From Exiguobacterium antarcticum DSM 14480 (GTDB lineage Bacteria; Bacillota; Bacilli; Exiguobacteriales; Exiguobacteriaceae): DNA of 64,000 nt. The DNA lies in the NCBI RefSeq assembly GCF_000685865.1, contig NZ_JMKS01000005.1:744001-808000 (forward strand). The letters are read 5' to 3'. Shown one piece after another: positions 25,478 to 33,128 of the stretch. Under the pieces are notes generated by a model. It did not search any database. It saw only the letters and a program-made list of their open reading frames with translations, and was not told the origin of the DNA. The first letter of the stretch is position 1; the number at the start of each line of letters is the position of its first letter. A program made the position numbers and the translations under genes.

Positions 25478-26212
25478 TTATAAGACGTTGAGTGGGTTGA
25501 TGCTGTTTGCAGCTGACGATCCGCTGTAGACGTAACCACCACGGTGGAGTTCGAAGTGAAGGTGTGACCCTGTTGAGTTTCCTGTGCTGCCGACGTTTCC
25601 GATTTTTGTCCCTTTGGCAATCGATTGACCGGCATAAACCGAACGACTGCTAAGGTGTGCATAGACACTTGTGTAGGAAAGTCCGTTCACTTTATGTGTC
25701 ATCATGACATAGTTACCGTATGCAGCTTGATAACCAGATGTGATCACTTTACCTGAAGCAGTCGCACGGACCGTTGTCCCTGTTGCTGCTGCGATATCAA
25801 TGCCGTTATGGAACGTATATCCGTAGCGGCCGCTTGCATTGCCATATCCTTGTGTGACAGGTCCACTTGTCGGACGTAAGAAGCCGGTCGAGACAGAAGC
25901 TTTAGCAGCATATACTTTTTTGCCGGCGCTATAACGTTTTACATAACCGGAATAGACATATCGTTTTTTGCCGCCGTATGAAATCTTCGTCCAGTTGCCT
26001 GTTTTACCATAATACTTAAAGGTTTGACCGGCGTTGACACCAGCGATGACCTTGTATTTCGTTGAAGGGCCGGTCCGAACGCGTAGCCCGTCTGCCATGA
26101 TCTTGACTTTATAAGAAGAAGAGCTAGCAGCCTCAACTTTACCTGTACCCGTGCTTGCAAATCCTGAAACGACGAGTGCGCTCATCGTGACTGTTGTTAA
26201 AATACGTTTCAT
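25478..26212 (-). CDS. Secreted SH3b-M23 peptidoglycan endopeptidase
   Basis: This 244-residue secreted hydrolase has a signal peptide (about 1-27, ending VEA), one SH3b repeat (about 30-90, GLRVRTGPSTKYKV then NWTKISYGGKKRYV) and an M23 domain (about 105-244). Zinc ligands sit in FHNGIDIA and LHFELHRGG. The last ~135 residues closely match the neighbour at 24155-25084, so the two arose by duplication, with gain or loss of an SH3 unit. The ATG at 26212 follows AGGAGGAACT; an upstream in-frame extension to 26251 has no site. Confidence 0.92.
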   Translation of the reverse strand: MKRILTTVTMSALVVSGFASTGTGKVEAASSSSYKVKIMADGLRVRTGPSTKYKVIAGVNAGQTFKYYGKTGNWTKISYGGKKRYVYSGYVKRYSAGKKVYAAKASVSTGFLRPTSGPVTQGYGNASGRYGYTFHNGIDIAAATGTTVRATASGKVITSGYQAAYGNYVMMTHKVNGLSYTSVYAHLSSRSVYAGQSIAKGTKIGNVGSTGNSTGSHLHFELHRGGYVYSGSSAANSINPLNVL

Positions 26213-26564
26213 GTTGTAGTTCCTCCTGATGGTGAAAAAAGTGACGGTCAATGAAAGTGGATGACAGAAGATATTCTGCCTGTTTGATGTGAGTTATATG
26301 TGTGGGCTGTATATGAATACTGCGTCGTAGTAGTGAATTGAATAAATCGAGTATAGCATCGGTCGTTTTGAAAATAACATTTCAGTTTGATTTCTGAATT
26401 ATACTCAAATAAGTTATATTGTAATCTTTTGTTTTGAATAATTCTGAAATGAAGGTGTACCAACAATTCATTTGTTACAAACAACACGAATCTTGACATA
26501 TTCGAAAATGTGGGAAAATGTGAAAAAGTATGGGTCGATAACAAAAACCGAGGAGTGAAAGTAG
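26213..26564. other. AT-rich divergent intergenic region, no gene seen
   Basis: About 350 bp between the divergent M23 and Nudix genes. It must hold both promoters, but no strong match or palindrome stands out. A minus-strand frame here (26248-26544) has protein-unlike composition. Confidence 0.55.
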
Positions 26565-27026
26565 ATGGATATTAATTTTACCGTGGAGCAGCAACGATTT
26601 AATCACCGGGCCGCTGCCGTGATCGTGAAAGAAGGTCATCTGTTGATACATCGAAATGTCCGGGATGACTTTTGGGCATTGCCGGGGGGACGGATTCAAC
26701 TGATGGAGTACGGCGAACAGGCAATCGTGCGGGAAATCGAAGAAGAGTTGGGTAAGACGGCTCGTGTCAAACGATTTTTATCCGCTCAGGAAAACTTTTT
26801 TGAATATGACGGGATTCAGTTCCATGAAGTTGCCTTTTTCTATGGAGTGGAGTTGATGACACCAGAGGAACTGACGTTAGAGCCGTTTCATGGGATCGAA
26901 GGAGAACAATTCATCTATCAATATGTACCGATTGATCGCCTGCAATCCGTGAAGTTGTATCCAGTCCAACTCACAGAAATGATTCAGTCCGGCGAATGGT
27001 CAGGACTATTTTCGAATGAAGGATGA
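26565..27026 (+). CDS. Nudix hydrolase
   Basis: This 153-residue enzyme hydrolyses a nucleoside diphosphate linked to another moiety; substrate cannot be told. The Nudix box GGRIQLMEYGEQAIVREIEE then ELG (about residues 43-65) matches GX5EX7REUXEEXGU completely, so it should be active with Mg2+. GAGGAGTGAAAG precedes the ATG at 26565. It is monocistronic with an A-to-T rich hairpin after it. It resembles the YjhB/MutT-like single-domain proteins common in Bacilli. Confidence 0.88.
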   Translation: MDINFTVEQQRFNHRAAAVIVKEGHLLIHRNVRDDFWALPGGRIQLMEYGEQAIVREIEEELGKTARVKRFLSAQENFFEYDGIQFHEVAFFYGVELMTPEELTLEPFHGIEGEQFIYQYVPIDRLQSVKLYPVQLTEMIQSGEWSGLFSNEG

Positions 27027-27060
27027 ATTACATATCATCCTATAGAAGAAACCGATTCTG

Positions 27061-27088
27061 AAAAAACGACGAATTTTGTCGTTTTTTT
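27061..27088 (+). terminator. Intrinsic terminator
   Basis: AAAAAACGAC pairs with GTCGTTTTTT around a GAATTTT loop. Confidence 0.8.
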
Positions 27089-27098
27089 GTGTCTGGAC

Positions 27099-27123
27099 GT
27101 TTATTGATACATGGCAAGGGAAT
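27099..27123 (+). promoter_or_regulatory. SigB-type general stress promoter
   Basis: GTTTAT at 27099-27104 and GGGAAT at 27118-27123 are 13 bp apart, matching the SigB consensus GTTTaa-N12-15-GGGwAw. It lies 46 bp before the dehydrogenase gene. Confidence 0.7.
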
Positions 27124-27168
27124 GTTAATGAAGGTAGCCATTCATTAATCAAAAAGGGGTTGGATTAG

Positions 27169-28044
27169 ATGCGTGAAGAAGAATTGGAACAGATGCATCA
27201 ACAAGCACGGGGACAAACACAGGATCAGCAACCGGGAATCGAATCCGAAATGAATCCTGAACCGGTCTACGACGACCCGGAATATGTCGGTTCTGGCAAA
27301 TTAAAAGGGAAAGTCGCCTTGGTGACGGGTGGAGATAGCGGCATTGGGCGTGCCGTCGCGATTGCTTATGCCAAAGAAGGCGCTGATGTTGCCATCGTAT
27401 ACTTAAATGAAGGACAGGACGCTGAAAAAACGAAACAGTTGATTGAAGGGTATGGCGTCAAGGCGTTGGCACTGGCGAAAGACGTCAGTCGTCCGGAAAA
27501 CGCCCAACCGATTATCGAGGCCGTCATCCAAGAATTTGGTCAGCTGAATATCTTAGTCAATAACGCCGGAAAACAATTTCCGCAGGACGACTTCTTAGCG
27601 ATCACACCAGAACAATTAAAAGAGACATTCGAAACGAACTTGTTCTCCATGTTCTATTTGACGCAGGCCGCACTACCGCATTTGAAAAAAGAAGATACGA
27701 TCATCAATACATCGTCCGTCACGGCGTACCGGGGAGCACCGTCGTTGATTGATTATTCAGCAACCAAAGGGGCGATTACGACGTTGACCCGTTCACTGGC
27801 GTCGAACTTGATTGAAAAAGGGATTCGTGTCAATGCCGTCGCACCGGGTCCGATCTGGACACCTTTGATTCCGGCAACGTTCTCAAAAGAAAAAGTAGAA
27901 GCACACGGGGAAGACACACTGATGAAGCGACGGGGACAACCGTCTGAGAATGCGCCAGCCTATGTCTACCTGGCGTCACGCGACTCGAGTTATGTCACAG
28001 GTCAGACGATTCATATCAACGGCGGCGACTACATCACATCATAA
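27169..28044 (+). CDS. SDR-family general stress oxidoreductase (GSP39/YdaD-like)
   Basis: This 291-residue short-chain dehydrogenase carries a ~45-residue acidic and Gln-rich extension before the Rossmann fold. The cofactor site VTGGDSGIGRAVA, NNAGKQFPQ, the catalytic Ser in NTSSVTAYRG and the Tyr-Lys pair in YSATKGA are all present. The C-terminus GQTIHINGGDYITS is typical of the YhdF/YdaD/YhxC group, whose members are SigB-dependent stress proteins with unknown substrate. A SigB-like promoter upstream agrees. AAAAAGGGG precedes the ATG at 27169. The small proline-rich gene 13 bp downstream is cotranscribed. Confidence 0.9.
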   Translation: MREEELEQMHQQARGQTQDQQPGIESEMNPEPVYDDPEYVGSGKLKGKVALVTGGDSGIGRAVAIAYAKEGADVAIVYLNEGQDAEKTKQLIEGYGVKALALAKDVSRPENAQPIIEAVIQEFGQLNILVNNAGKQFPQDDFLAITPEQLKETFETNLFSMFYLTQAALPHLKKEDTIINTSSVTAYRGAPSLIDYSATKGAITTLTRSLASNLIEKGIRVNAVAPGPIWTPLIPATFSKEKVEAHGEDTLMKRRGQPSENAPAYVYLASRDSSYVTGQTIHINGGDYITS

Positions 28045-28057
28045 GGAGGAAATAATC

Positions 28058-28243
28058 ATGAAGAAAAATCCGAATGAAGTCCCGGAACACGAACCGAATC
28101 AACCGGACGAGATTCCGACGACACCTCCGTCGGAGATTCCGGAGACACCGCAGGAAGATCCGATCCGTCAACCCGAGCCGGATACGTTCCCGGAACCAAC
28201 CGAAATTCCGGAGACGCCACAGGAAGACCCAACACCATACTAA
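28058..28243 (+). CDS. Small proline/glutamate-rich repeat protein
   Basis: This 61-residue protein is almost entirely Pro, Glu, Thr, Asn and Asp. It contains two exact copies of EIPETPQEDP (about residues 26-35 and 49-58) separated by a related spacer. It has no membrane segment or signal and should be unfolded or extended. AAGGAGG sits ideally before the ATG at 28058. It is probably made under stress with the upstream dehydrogenase. Function is unknown; it may be a hydrophilin-like or spacer protein. Confidence 0.7.
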   Translation: MKKNPNEVPEHEPNQPDEIPTTPPSEIPETPQEDPIRQPEPDTFPEPTEIPETPQEDPTPY

Positions 28244-28360
28244 ACAAGAGAGGCTGATTCTGGACATCGTTCATTGGGCTAACCTAAAATTTTGAGACAA
28301 TATAAAACACCTTCGGAGTGGTACACTTTTAAAAAGTACTAACATCGGAGGTGTTTTTGC

Positions 28361-28684
28361 ATGGGCAAAAACGTATATTCAAGTGAAGTGAAATGGGCAG
28401 TAGTCAAAGATAAGCTGAGTGGTGAGTTAACAACGAAAGAGATCATGGAGAAGTACGGAATCAAAAACAAATCGCAAGTCGAAACATGGATGAGATGGTA
28501 TCGGTCTAATGAACTCTATCGATTCGATCAGCCGATTGGAAAACAATATACCTATGGACATGGACCAGATTCTGCGAGTGAGGATGACAAGAGAGAACGA
28601 CAAATATCTCATCTGAAGATGGAAAACGAGATCTTAAAAAAGTACATGGAGATCGAAAGAGAGTTGAGAAAGAAGCAGTCATAA
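28361..28684 (+). CDS. IS3-family transposase OrfA
   Basis: This 107-residue DNA-binding subunit has an N-terminal helix-turn-helix (about residues 8-50; LTTKEIMEKYGIKNKSQVETW) and a leucine-zipper-like C-terminal coil (SHLKMENEILKKYMEIEREL). The end of the gene contains the in-phase slip site A_AAA_AAG at 28636-28642, where a share of ribosomes shift by -1 into orfB. Start ATG at 28361 follows CGGAGGTG. Confidence 0.9.
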   Translation: MGKNVYSSEVKWAVVKDKLSGELTTKEIMEKYGIKNKSQVETWMRWYRSNELYRFDQPIGKQYTYGHGPDSASEDDKRERQISHLKMENEILKKYMEIERELRKKQS

Positions 28685-29523
28685 AAATTGTAGAGTTTCT
28701 TCGGGGGAAGTATACAGTCATCGCTATTCTTAGTGCTTTGAATGTATCAAGAGCAAGCTATTACCGTTGGATTAAAGAATCTGTGAAAGCACCTTCGGTG
28801 CTAGAAAAAGCCATCATTGAACTAAGTAAACAGACGAAGTATCGGAATGGACATCGAAAAATAAAGGCATTATTACAGCAAATCTATCAGTTGAAAGCCA
28901 ATCGGAATACCGTACAGAAAATCATGCAAAAACACCATCTCCAATGTCGGATCAAGCCGAAACGAAGATGGAAGTCTCAAGGTGAGCGCATCATAACGGC
29001 ACCGGATCTTATCAAGCGTGATTTCACAGCAAGTAAACCGAATCAGAAGTGGGTGACGGATATCACCTATATCCAATACGGCAGCACGACGAAATATCTT
29101 TCAACTATCATGGACCTATTCAATAACGAAATCATTGCCTATAAGTTATACGAGCATCAACAAACGCCTCTTGTGATCGATACGTTGAAGATAGCGCTTG
29201 AGAATCGAAACTACCCCGAAGGGGTCATCCTTCATTCGGATCAAGGAAGTGTCTATACGTCATACGCCTTTCAAGAATTCGTTAAGAGGAATCACCTAAC
29301 AAGCAGCATGTCTCGTAGAGGAAACTGTTGGGACAACGCAGTTATCGAATCGTTCCACTCTAATTTAAAGTCCGAGGAGTTTCAGTACGTCAAATTTAAT
29401 TCACTAAGAGACCATGAGGTCTCTGAACGCGTTATCAATTACTTAAATTACTATAACGAAGAACGAATTCAAGAAAAATTAGGCTACCTGACACCTAAAA
29501 AATATGGTGTACTGGCAGCCTAA
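28639..29523 (+). CDS. IS3-family transposase OrfB (made as OrfAB by -1 frameshift)
   Basis: This catalytic part is joined to OrfA through -1 slippage at 28636-28642; the shifted frame reads through to 29523 and restores the expected family start (VEFLRGKYTVIAILSALNVS). The rve integrase core has all three acidic residues: Asp in KWVTDITYIQYG, Asp in LHSDQGSVYTS, and Glu in NAVIESFHSNLKSE. A TTG at 28738 could start a separate OrfB, but it lacks a good ribosome site. No stop or indel interrupts the frame, so the element looks capable of movement. Confidence 0.88.
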   Translation, partial: KVHGDRKRVEKEAVIKIVEFLRGKYTVIAILSALNVSRASYYRWIKESVKAPSVLEKAIIELSKQTKYRNGHRKIKALLQQIYQLKANRNTVQKIMQKHHLQCRIKPKRRWKSQGERIITAPDLIKRDFTASKPNQKWVTDITYIQYGSTTKYLSTIMDLFNNEIIAYKLYEHQQTPLVIDTLKIALENRNYPEGVILHSDQGSVYTSYAFQEFVKRNHLTSSMSRRGNCWDNAVIESFHSNLKSEEFQYVKFNSLRDHEVSERVINYLNYYNEERIQEKLGYLTPKKYGVLAA

Positions 29524-29671
29524 TCAAGGTGTTTTATATGTGTCTCATATTGCTAGGTCAGTCTACAGAGTCAGTTTTTTAGTTCGTGAATTCACAAAAA
29601 AATTTCAAGTGATTTGGGAACCCTTACATTATCTTGAACGTAAAATAAGGTATCAAAAGGGGGAAAAGCAA

Positions 29672-29962
29672 ATGGGGGTTATCCTAGTTTTTCTAGCAGT
29701 TGGGGCAGTATTTTGGTTTTTCTTCAGTTACTTACTGGGTTATCGGAATAAAAACATCACGATGACATTTGACGATCGGTTCTACACGCTCGAGGAACAT
29801 GTGAAGGCGATTGAAGAGAAACTAACACAAGACGGGAAACAAGTGGAATACATCGGAAACCGTCAATTTCTCGTCGATGGTAAAAAGTACCTGTTCGTTG
29901 AACGGACCGTTTCGATGTCAGGGGTACCGATGCAGCAAACGATCTTAGAATTTCAAAAATAA
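29672..29962 (+). CDS. Small membrane-anchored protein of unknown function
   Basis: This 96-residue protein has one N-terminal membrane segment (about residues 3-23, VILVFLAVGAVFWFFFSYLL) and a ~70-residue soluble domain with alternating strands and helices (TFDDRFYTLEEHVKAIEEKL, then YIGNRQFLVDGKKYLFVE). No family is recognised. GGGGGAAAAGC precedes the ATG at 29672; the frame extends up to 29504 only through the IS end. The IS inserted 125 bp upstream may have altered its promoter. Confidence 0.6.
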   Translation: MGVILVFLAVGAVFWFFFSYLLGYRNKNITMTFDDRFYTLEEHVKAIEEKLTQDGKQVEYIGNRQFLVDGKKYLFVERTVSMSGVPMQQTILEFQK

Positions 29963-29973
29963 ATCAAACCATG

Positions 29974-30006
29974 ATACCGCCTCCATTCGGAGTGCGGTAT
30001 TTTTTT
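29974..30006 (+). terminator. Intrinsic terminator
   Basis: ATACCGC pairs with GCGGTAT, followed by TTTTTT. Confidence 0.75.
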
Positions 30007-30015
30007 GGAAATGGA

Positions 30016-30076
30016 TTGACAGTCAACTGTACTATGGGTATGATACAGAAAGGAAGTGTATTACTGTTTTAATACA
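30016..30076 (+). promoter_or_regulatory. SigA promoter with GntR operator
   Basis: TTGACA (30016-30021) and TATGAT (30039-30044) are 17 bp apart, an almost ideal SigA promoter. TGTATTA-N6-TAATACA at 30057-30076 is a perfect 7-bp inverted repeat right at or after the start site, well placed for autorepression by the YtrA-type regulator encoded next. Confidence 0.8.
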
Positions 30077-30105
30077 GTGAACGGAAAAGGGAGGTCAAGA
30101 CCACG

Positions 30106-30486
30106 ATGCAATTTGACCAAAGAAGCCCGGTGTATCTTCAGGTCGTCCGATGGTTCAAGGAACAAATCGCGACAGAAGAACTCAAGTGCGGGCAGGAAAT
30201 TCCATCGCGCCGGGAAATCGCGGCACAACTCGGAATCAATCCGAATACGGCACAAAAAGCGTACAAAGAAATGGAGGATCAACAATTGATTACGACTGAA
30301 CGAAATGTACCGAGTAAAATCACGATGGATCAGGAAATTGTCAAAAAAGTCCGGACGGAGATGCTCGACGAAGCGGTCGCACAATTCATCGAGGCAGTCC
30401 AGGCGATTCAGATTCCGCTTGGCGAAGTCGTCACGAAAGTCGAAACGGTGTATCACTCAACAGAACGGAGGAAACTAGATGCTTGA
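30106..30486 (+). CDS. GntR-family repressor, YtrA subfamily
   Basis: This 126-residue cytosolic repressor has the winged helix of the GntR family at residues 9-75 (SPVYLQVVRWFKEQI, PSRREIAAQLGINPNTAQKAYKEMEDQ) followed by the short helical C-terminal part of the YtrA group. That group controls adjoining ABC transporters, often responding to cell-wall antibiotics or envelope stress. The start ATG at 30106 follows GGGAGG. Its last codons overlap the ATPase gene, so it heads the operon and probably represses it through the palindrome at 30057-30076. Confidence 0.88.
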   Translation: MQFDQRSPVYLQVVRWFKEQIATEELKCGQEIPSRREIAAQLGINPNTAQKAYKEMEDQQLITTERNVPSKITMDQEIVKKVRTEMLDEAVAQFIEAVQAIQIPLGEVVTKVETVYHSTERRKLDA

Positions 30487-31159
30487 AGTCCATGGTTTAA
30501 AGAAACGATATGGTCGGAAGAAACCGATTTTAGAAGGTGTCTCCTTTTCGGTTCGCCCGGACAGCATCACCTGTCTGATTGGTTTAAACGGGGAGGGGAA
30601 ATCAACGATCCTAAAGGCCATCATGGGTCTTGTCCCGGTCGATGCCGGAACGGTCTTAGTAGACGGCGAAGTCTCACGCGAAAAAATCGCCTTCGTTCCG
30701 GATCTGCAGACGATGCCGAGTTACATGACGATTGGTGACGCTTTGACGTATATGAGTGATTATTATCCGGACTGGAATCCGAAGGTCGCGGAAGAGTTGA
30801 TGGGTCTGTTCAAGTTATTGACGACCGACAAAATCTTGGAACTGTCGAAAGGGAATCAGGCGAAGTTCAGTTTGGTACTCGGCTTTTCACTCGACCGTCC
30901 GTATCTGTTGCTCGACGAACCGTTTGCGGGGATTGATTTGTTTACGAAAGAACAGATTGCCTGGATCTTTTCAAGTCATTTCATGGAAGGGCGCGCCATC
31001 TTGATGACGACACATGAAATCACCGAAATTGAACATCTGATTGACCGGGTTGTCTTTTTACAAGACGGTCGCATCATTGATGAACACGATACGGAAGAGA
31101 TGCGGGAAGTATACGGAAAATCGGTCCAGGACCGGATGCGGGAGGTCTATCAACGATGA
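30479..31159 (+). CDS. ABC transporter ATP-binding protein (YtrB-like)
   Basis: This 226-residue ATPase has Walker A GLNGEGKST (about 37-45), a slightly unusual signature LSKGNQAK in place of LSGGQ, Walker B YLLLDEP and the switch His in TTHE. It starts at ATG 30479 inside the end of the repressor gene, and its stop overlaps the permease ATG (ATGA at 31156). With that permease it forms a two-component ABC-2-like transporter, cargo unknown. The signature deviation (K for G, N for Q-1) is common in the YtrB/EcsA-like set, so it is probably active. Confidence 0.85.
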   Translation: MLEVHGLKKRYGRKKPILEGVSFSVRPDSITCLIGLNGEGKSTILKAIMGLVPVDAGTVLVDGEVSREKIAFVPDLQTMPSYMTIGDALTYMSDYYPDWNPKVAEELMGLFKLLTTDKILELSKGNQAKFSLVLGFSLDRPYLLLDEPFAGIDLFTKEQIAWIFSSHFMEGRAILMTTHEITEIEHLIDRVVFLQDGRIIDEHDTEEMREVYGKSVQDRMREVYQR

Positions 31160-31968
31160 AACAATATCTGATGTTAACGAACGAAGAGTTAAAAAGAAGC
31201 TGGAAAATGATCGTATCGGTCATCCTTGCGATGGCGAGTATCGAAATCTTGACCGTCGTCGGACGGGTTATCTACGAAGAAAACCAGGTGCAGGAATATA
31301 TGGTCTATGCGAAATTGTCCGAATCGGAAGCCCTGCGTTCAATTGGAAAGTTATCGTTTGAGCAGGCTAGTTCTTATTTTAGTTATATCATTATGATTGG
31401 AGTCGTTCTCGTCATTTTGTATGCAATTCAAATCTGGTACCGGGATTGGTTCGGTGAATCCAAGTACATATACCGCTTACTATTGTTACCGGGCGGCCGG
31501 GCGAAAATCTTTTTTGCCAAATGGACATCACTGGCTCTCGTCATCATCAGTTTCATCGGATTACAATGGGTGGTCATCCAGCTCAGTTATGTCATTTTCA
31601 ACTGGCTGATCAAAGATGACTACCGGGAATCGTCCTCACTCGGCCTCTCGATGACACTAAAACAGCTGTATACGATGAGTTTAGTCGATCTGCTTATCTT
31701 TATTGTTTTATCATTATTCATTGTCAGTTTTTTGTTTATGCTCGTGTTACTGGAACGGTCTTACCGCAACGCTAAAGGAATGCTATTTATCGTTCTTGAA
31801 GTTGCGTTTCTTCTCCTCGTTACGATAGGCAGCATGTATGTGATTGAAAAGCTGGATATCTTTTTATCACAGGAAATATCAGCAATCATGATGGCAATCT
31901 TTGTTCTCTACTTTGTCTATATGATTTGGAAAAGTTTGCGCCTATTAAAATGGAAAATTTCGGTCTGA
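31156..31968 (+). CDS. ABC transporter membrane subunit
   Basis: This 270-residue membrane protein has about six hydrophobic segments (around residues 16-34, 72-95, 115-150, 175-205, 208-228 and 235-258) and no recognised catalytic site. Position between the ATPase and the anchored protein marks it as the permease of the YtrA-type operon. The loop YRDWFGESKYIYRLLLLPG, between segments 2 and 3, resembles that of ABC-2-type permeases that contact the ATPase. Overlap with the ATPase gene is four bases. Confidence 0.75.
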   Translation: MKQYLMLTNEELKRSWKMIVSVILAMASIEILTVVGRVIYEENQVQEYMVYAKLSESEALRSIGKLSFEQASSYFSYIIMIGVVLVILYAIQIWYRDWFGESKYIYRLLLLPGGRAKIFFAKWTSLALVIISFIGLQWVVIQLSYVIFNWLIKDDYRESSSLGLSMTLKQLYTMSLVDLLIFIVLSLFIVSFLFMLVLLERSYRNAKGMLFIVLEVAFLLLVTIGSMYVIEKLDIFLSQEISAIMMAIFVLYFVYMIWKSLRLLKWKISV

Positions 31969-31978
31969 GGAGGACGTC

Positions 31979-33058
31979 ATGCGAAAATTTAACTTTGTAC
32001 TTATACTGGCTGTCGTCAGCTTCCTGACGATAGGAGTCTACACCATATTTATTCAATCAATCGATGAATCCGACTTTACCGTTGAGACGGTCAAAGGCGA
32101 TCCAACACAACCGGCTGTCCGGTCTGTTCAAGCGGAACTTTATGATCAAGGATTAAAAAAGGTGGATTACAACGTTGGACTGGACGGTCGTGTCGAAAAA
32201 ACGACGGATAATTTGATTAGTGGCTTGTTTGAAAGTCCATATAATGAGAATGGTGCACCGGCAGACTTCCGGCGCTTCATGCGTTCCGATTACGTCAGTA
32301 CGTTGGAACAGGAATGCACCTCATATGCGATGGGTACGCCGGACAATAACAAATGGGAACTGCAGTATTGGGAGAATGGCAAACAGCGTGTTGTCAAAAA
32401 AATCTTTCCGGCACCTGCTGAAGCTCGGAAGTTAGGTGAAACCCAGCTCTATCCGTATAAACAGATTGGAAACAGTTTATATGTCCTTGCAGAGGATTAT
32501 CAAATCGATTCAGAAACGTTGTTGTACAAAATTGATTTAAAAGGCGATACGATTCAAAAAATCAATTTATCCGTTACTTCTAAAGATGAAGTATCTCTTT
32601 TAGGAATTCATGATGAAACGGTTGTCTACTATACGACGGAAAGCATTGAAGGATCAGATGAGACTGAGGAAAAATTATACCTGAGCGATGGGGAAAAAAT
32701 CCAACGCTTAAAAGGATTAAAGTCGTTCAGTACTGAGCAAACTGGACTGAGTGCGGATGGAACAAAACTGATTGTGGTTGAACGTGAAATGAAAGATTTC
32801 AACTGGACCGTCTATGATCTGGCGTCAAAAAAATCAGAAAAACATAAGCTGGATATCCCATTAGTGACAGACGAGTTCGGGTTAGACGAGTTCACCGAGC
32901 TGAAAGATGGTTTGATTTACACGGCGAATCGAACCGGTAACGGTGTCATCAATGTTCTTGTCATTGACCCAATATCAAAACGTGTCTTGTATGAAGGGAA
33001 TATCAAAGACAAACTGAAACGAAAAGAAACGTCATTAAATTCTCTTATTCTTGATTGA
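31979..33058 (+). CDS. Membrane-anchored extracytoplasmic protein of unknown function
   Basis: This 359-residue protein has an uncleaved-looking N-terminal segment (about residues 6-26) and a long outer domain. The outer domain repeats short strand-rich stretches such as LYVLAEDYQIDSETLLYKIDLKGD and TVYDLASKKSEKH, suggestive of an irregular beta-propeller. No catalytic motif is seen. AGGAGG lies before the ATG at 31979, 10 bp after the permease, so it is the last gene of the GntR-ABC operon and probably an accessory sensor or binding component. Confidence 0.6.
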   Translation: MRKFNFVLILAVVSFLTIGVYTIFIQSIDESDFTVETVKGDPTQPAVRSVQAELYDQGLKKVDYNVGLDGRVEKTTDNLISGLFESPYNENGAPADFRRFMRSDYVSTLEQECTSYAMGTPDNNKWELQYWENGKQRVVKKIFPAPAEARKLGETQLYPYKQIGNSLYVLAEDYQIDSETLLYKIDLKGDTIQKINLSVTSKDEVSLLGIHDETVVYYTTESIEGSDETEEKLYLSDGEKIQRLKGLKSFSTEQTGLSADGTKLIVVEREMKDFNWTVYDLASKKSEKHKLDIPLVTDEFGLDEFTELKDGLIYTANRTGNGVINVLVIDPISKRVLYEGNIKDKLKRKETSLNSLILD

Positions 33059-33080
33059 TTGACCTCTTACGTTCTACACA

Positions 33081-33126
33081 AAAACGCAATCTGAAACTCA
33101 CAAAGAGTTCCGGATTGCGTTTTTTG
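33081..33126. terminator. Bidirectional intrinsic terminator
   Basis: AAAACGCAATC-TGAAACTC and GAGTTC-CGGATTGCGTTTT form a stem between convergent genes, with T-run on the plus strand. Confidence 0.8.
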
Positions 33127-33128
33127 TT

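Larger units (their letters stand above)
28293..29547 (+). mobile_element. IS3-family insertion sequence (IS150-like), intact
   Basis: The ~1255-bp element has near-perfect terminal inverted repeats: TGAGACAATATAAAACACC at the left and, on the opposite strand, TGAGACACATATAAAACACC at the right. It encodes OrfA and OrfAB with an A_AAA_AAG slippage site and an intact DDE triad. No obvious target duplication flanks it. It sits between GAGGCTGATTCTG and CAGAGTCAGTTTTTT, which look like the two halves of a split hairpin terminator. Confidence 0.9.

Noticed and set aside
25173-25529. 118-residue plus-strand frame in an AT-rich gap
   Set aside because: It crosses a terminator and the antisense of the second M23 gene and has no ribosome site.
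28250-29550. Target-site duplication of the first IS
   Set aside because: The bases next to the terminal repeats (TTT at left, TAT at right) do not match.
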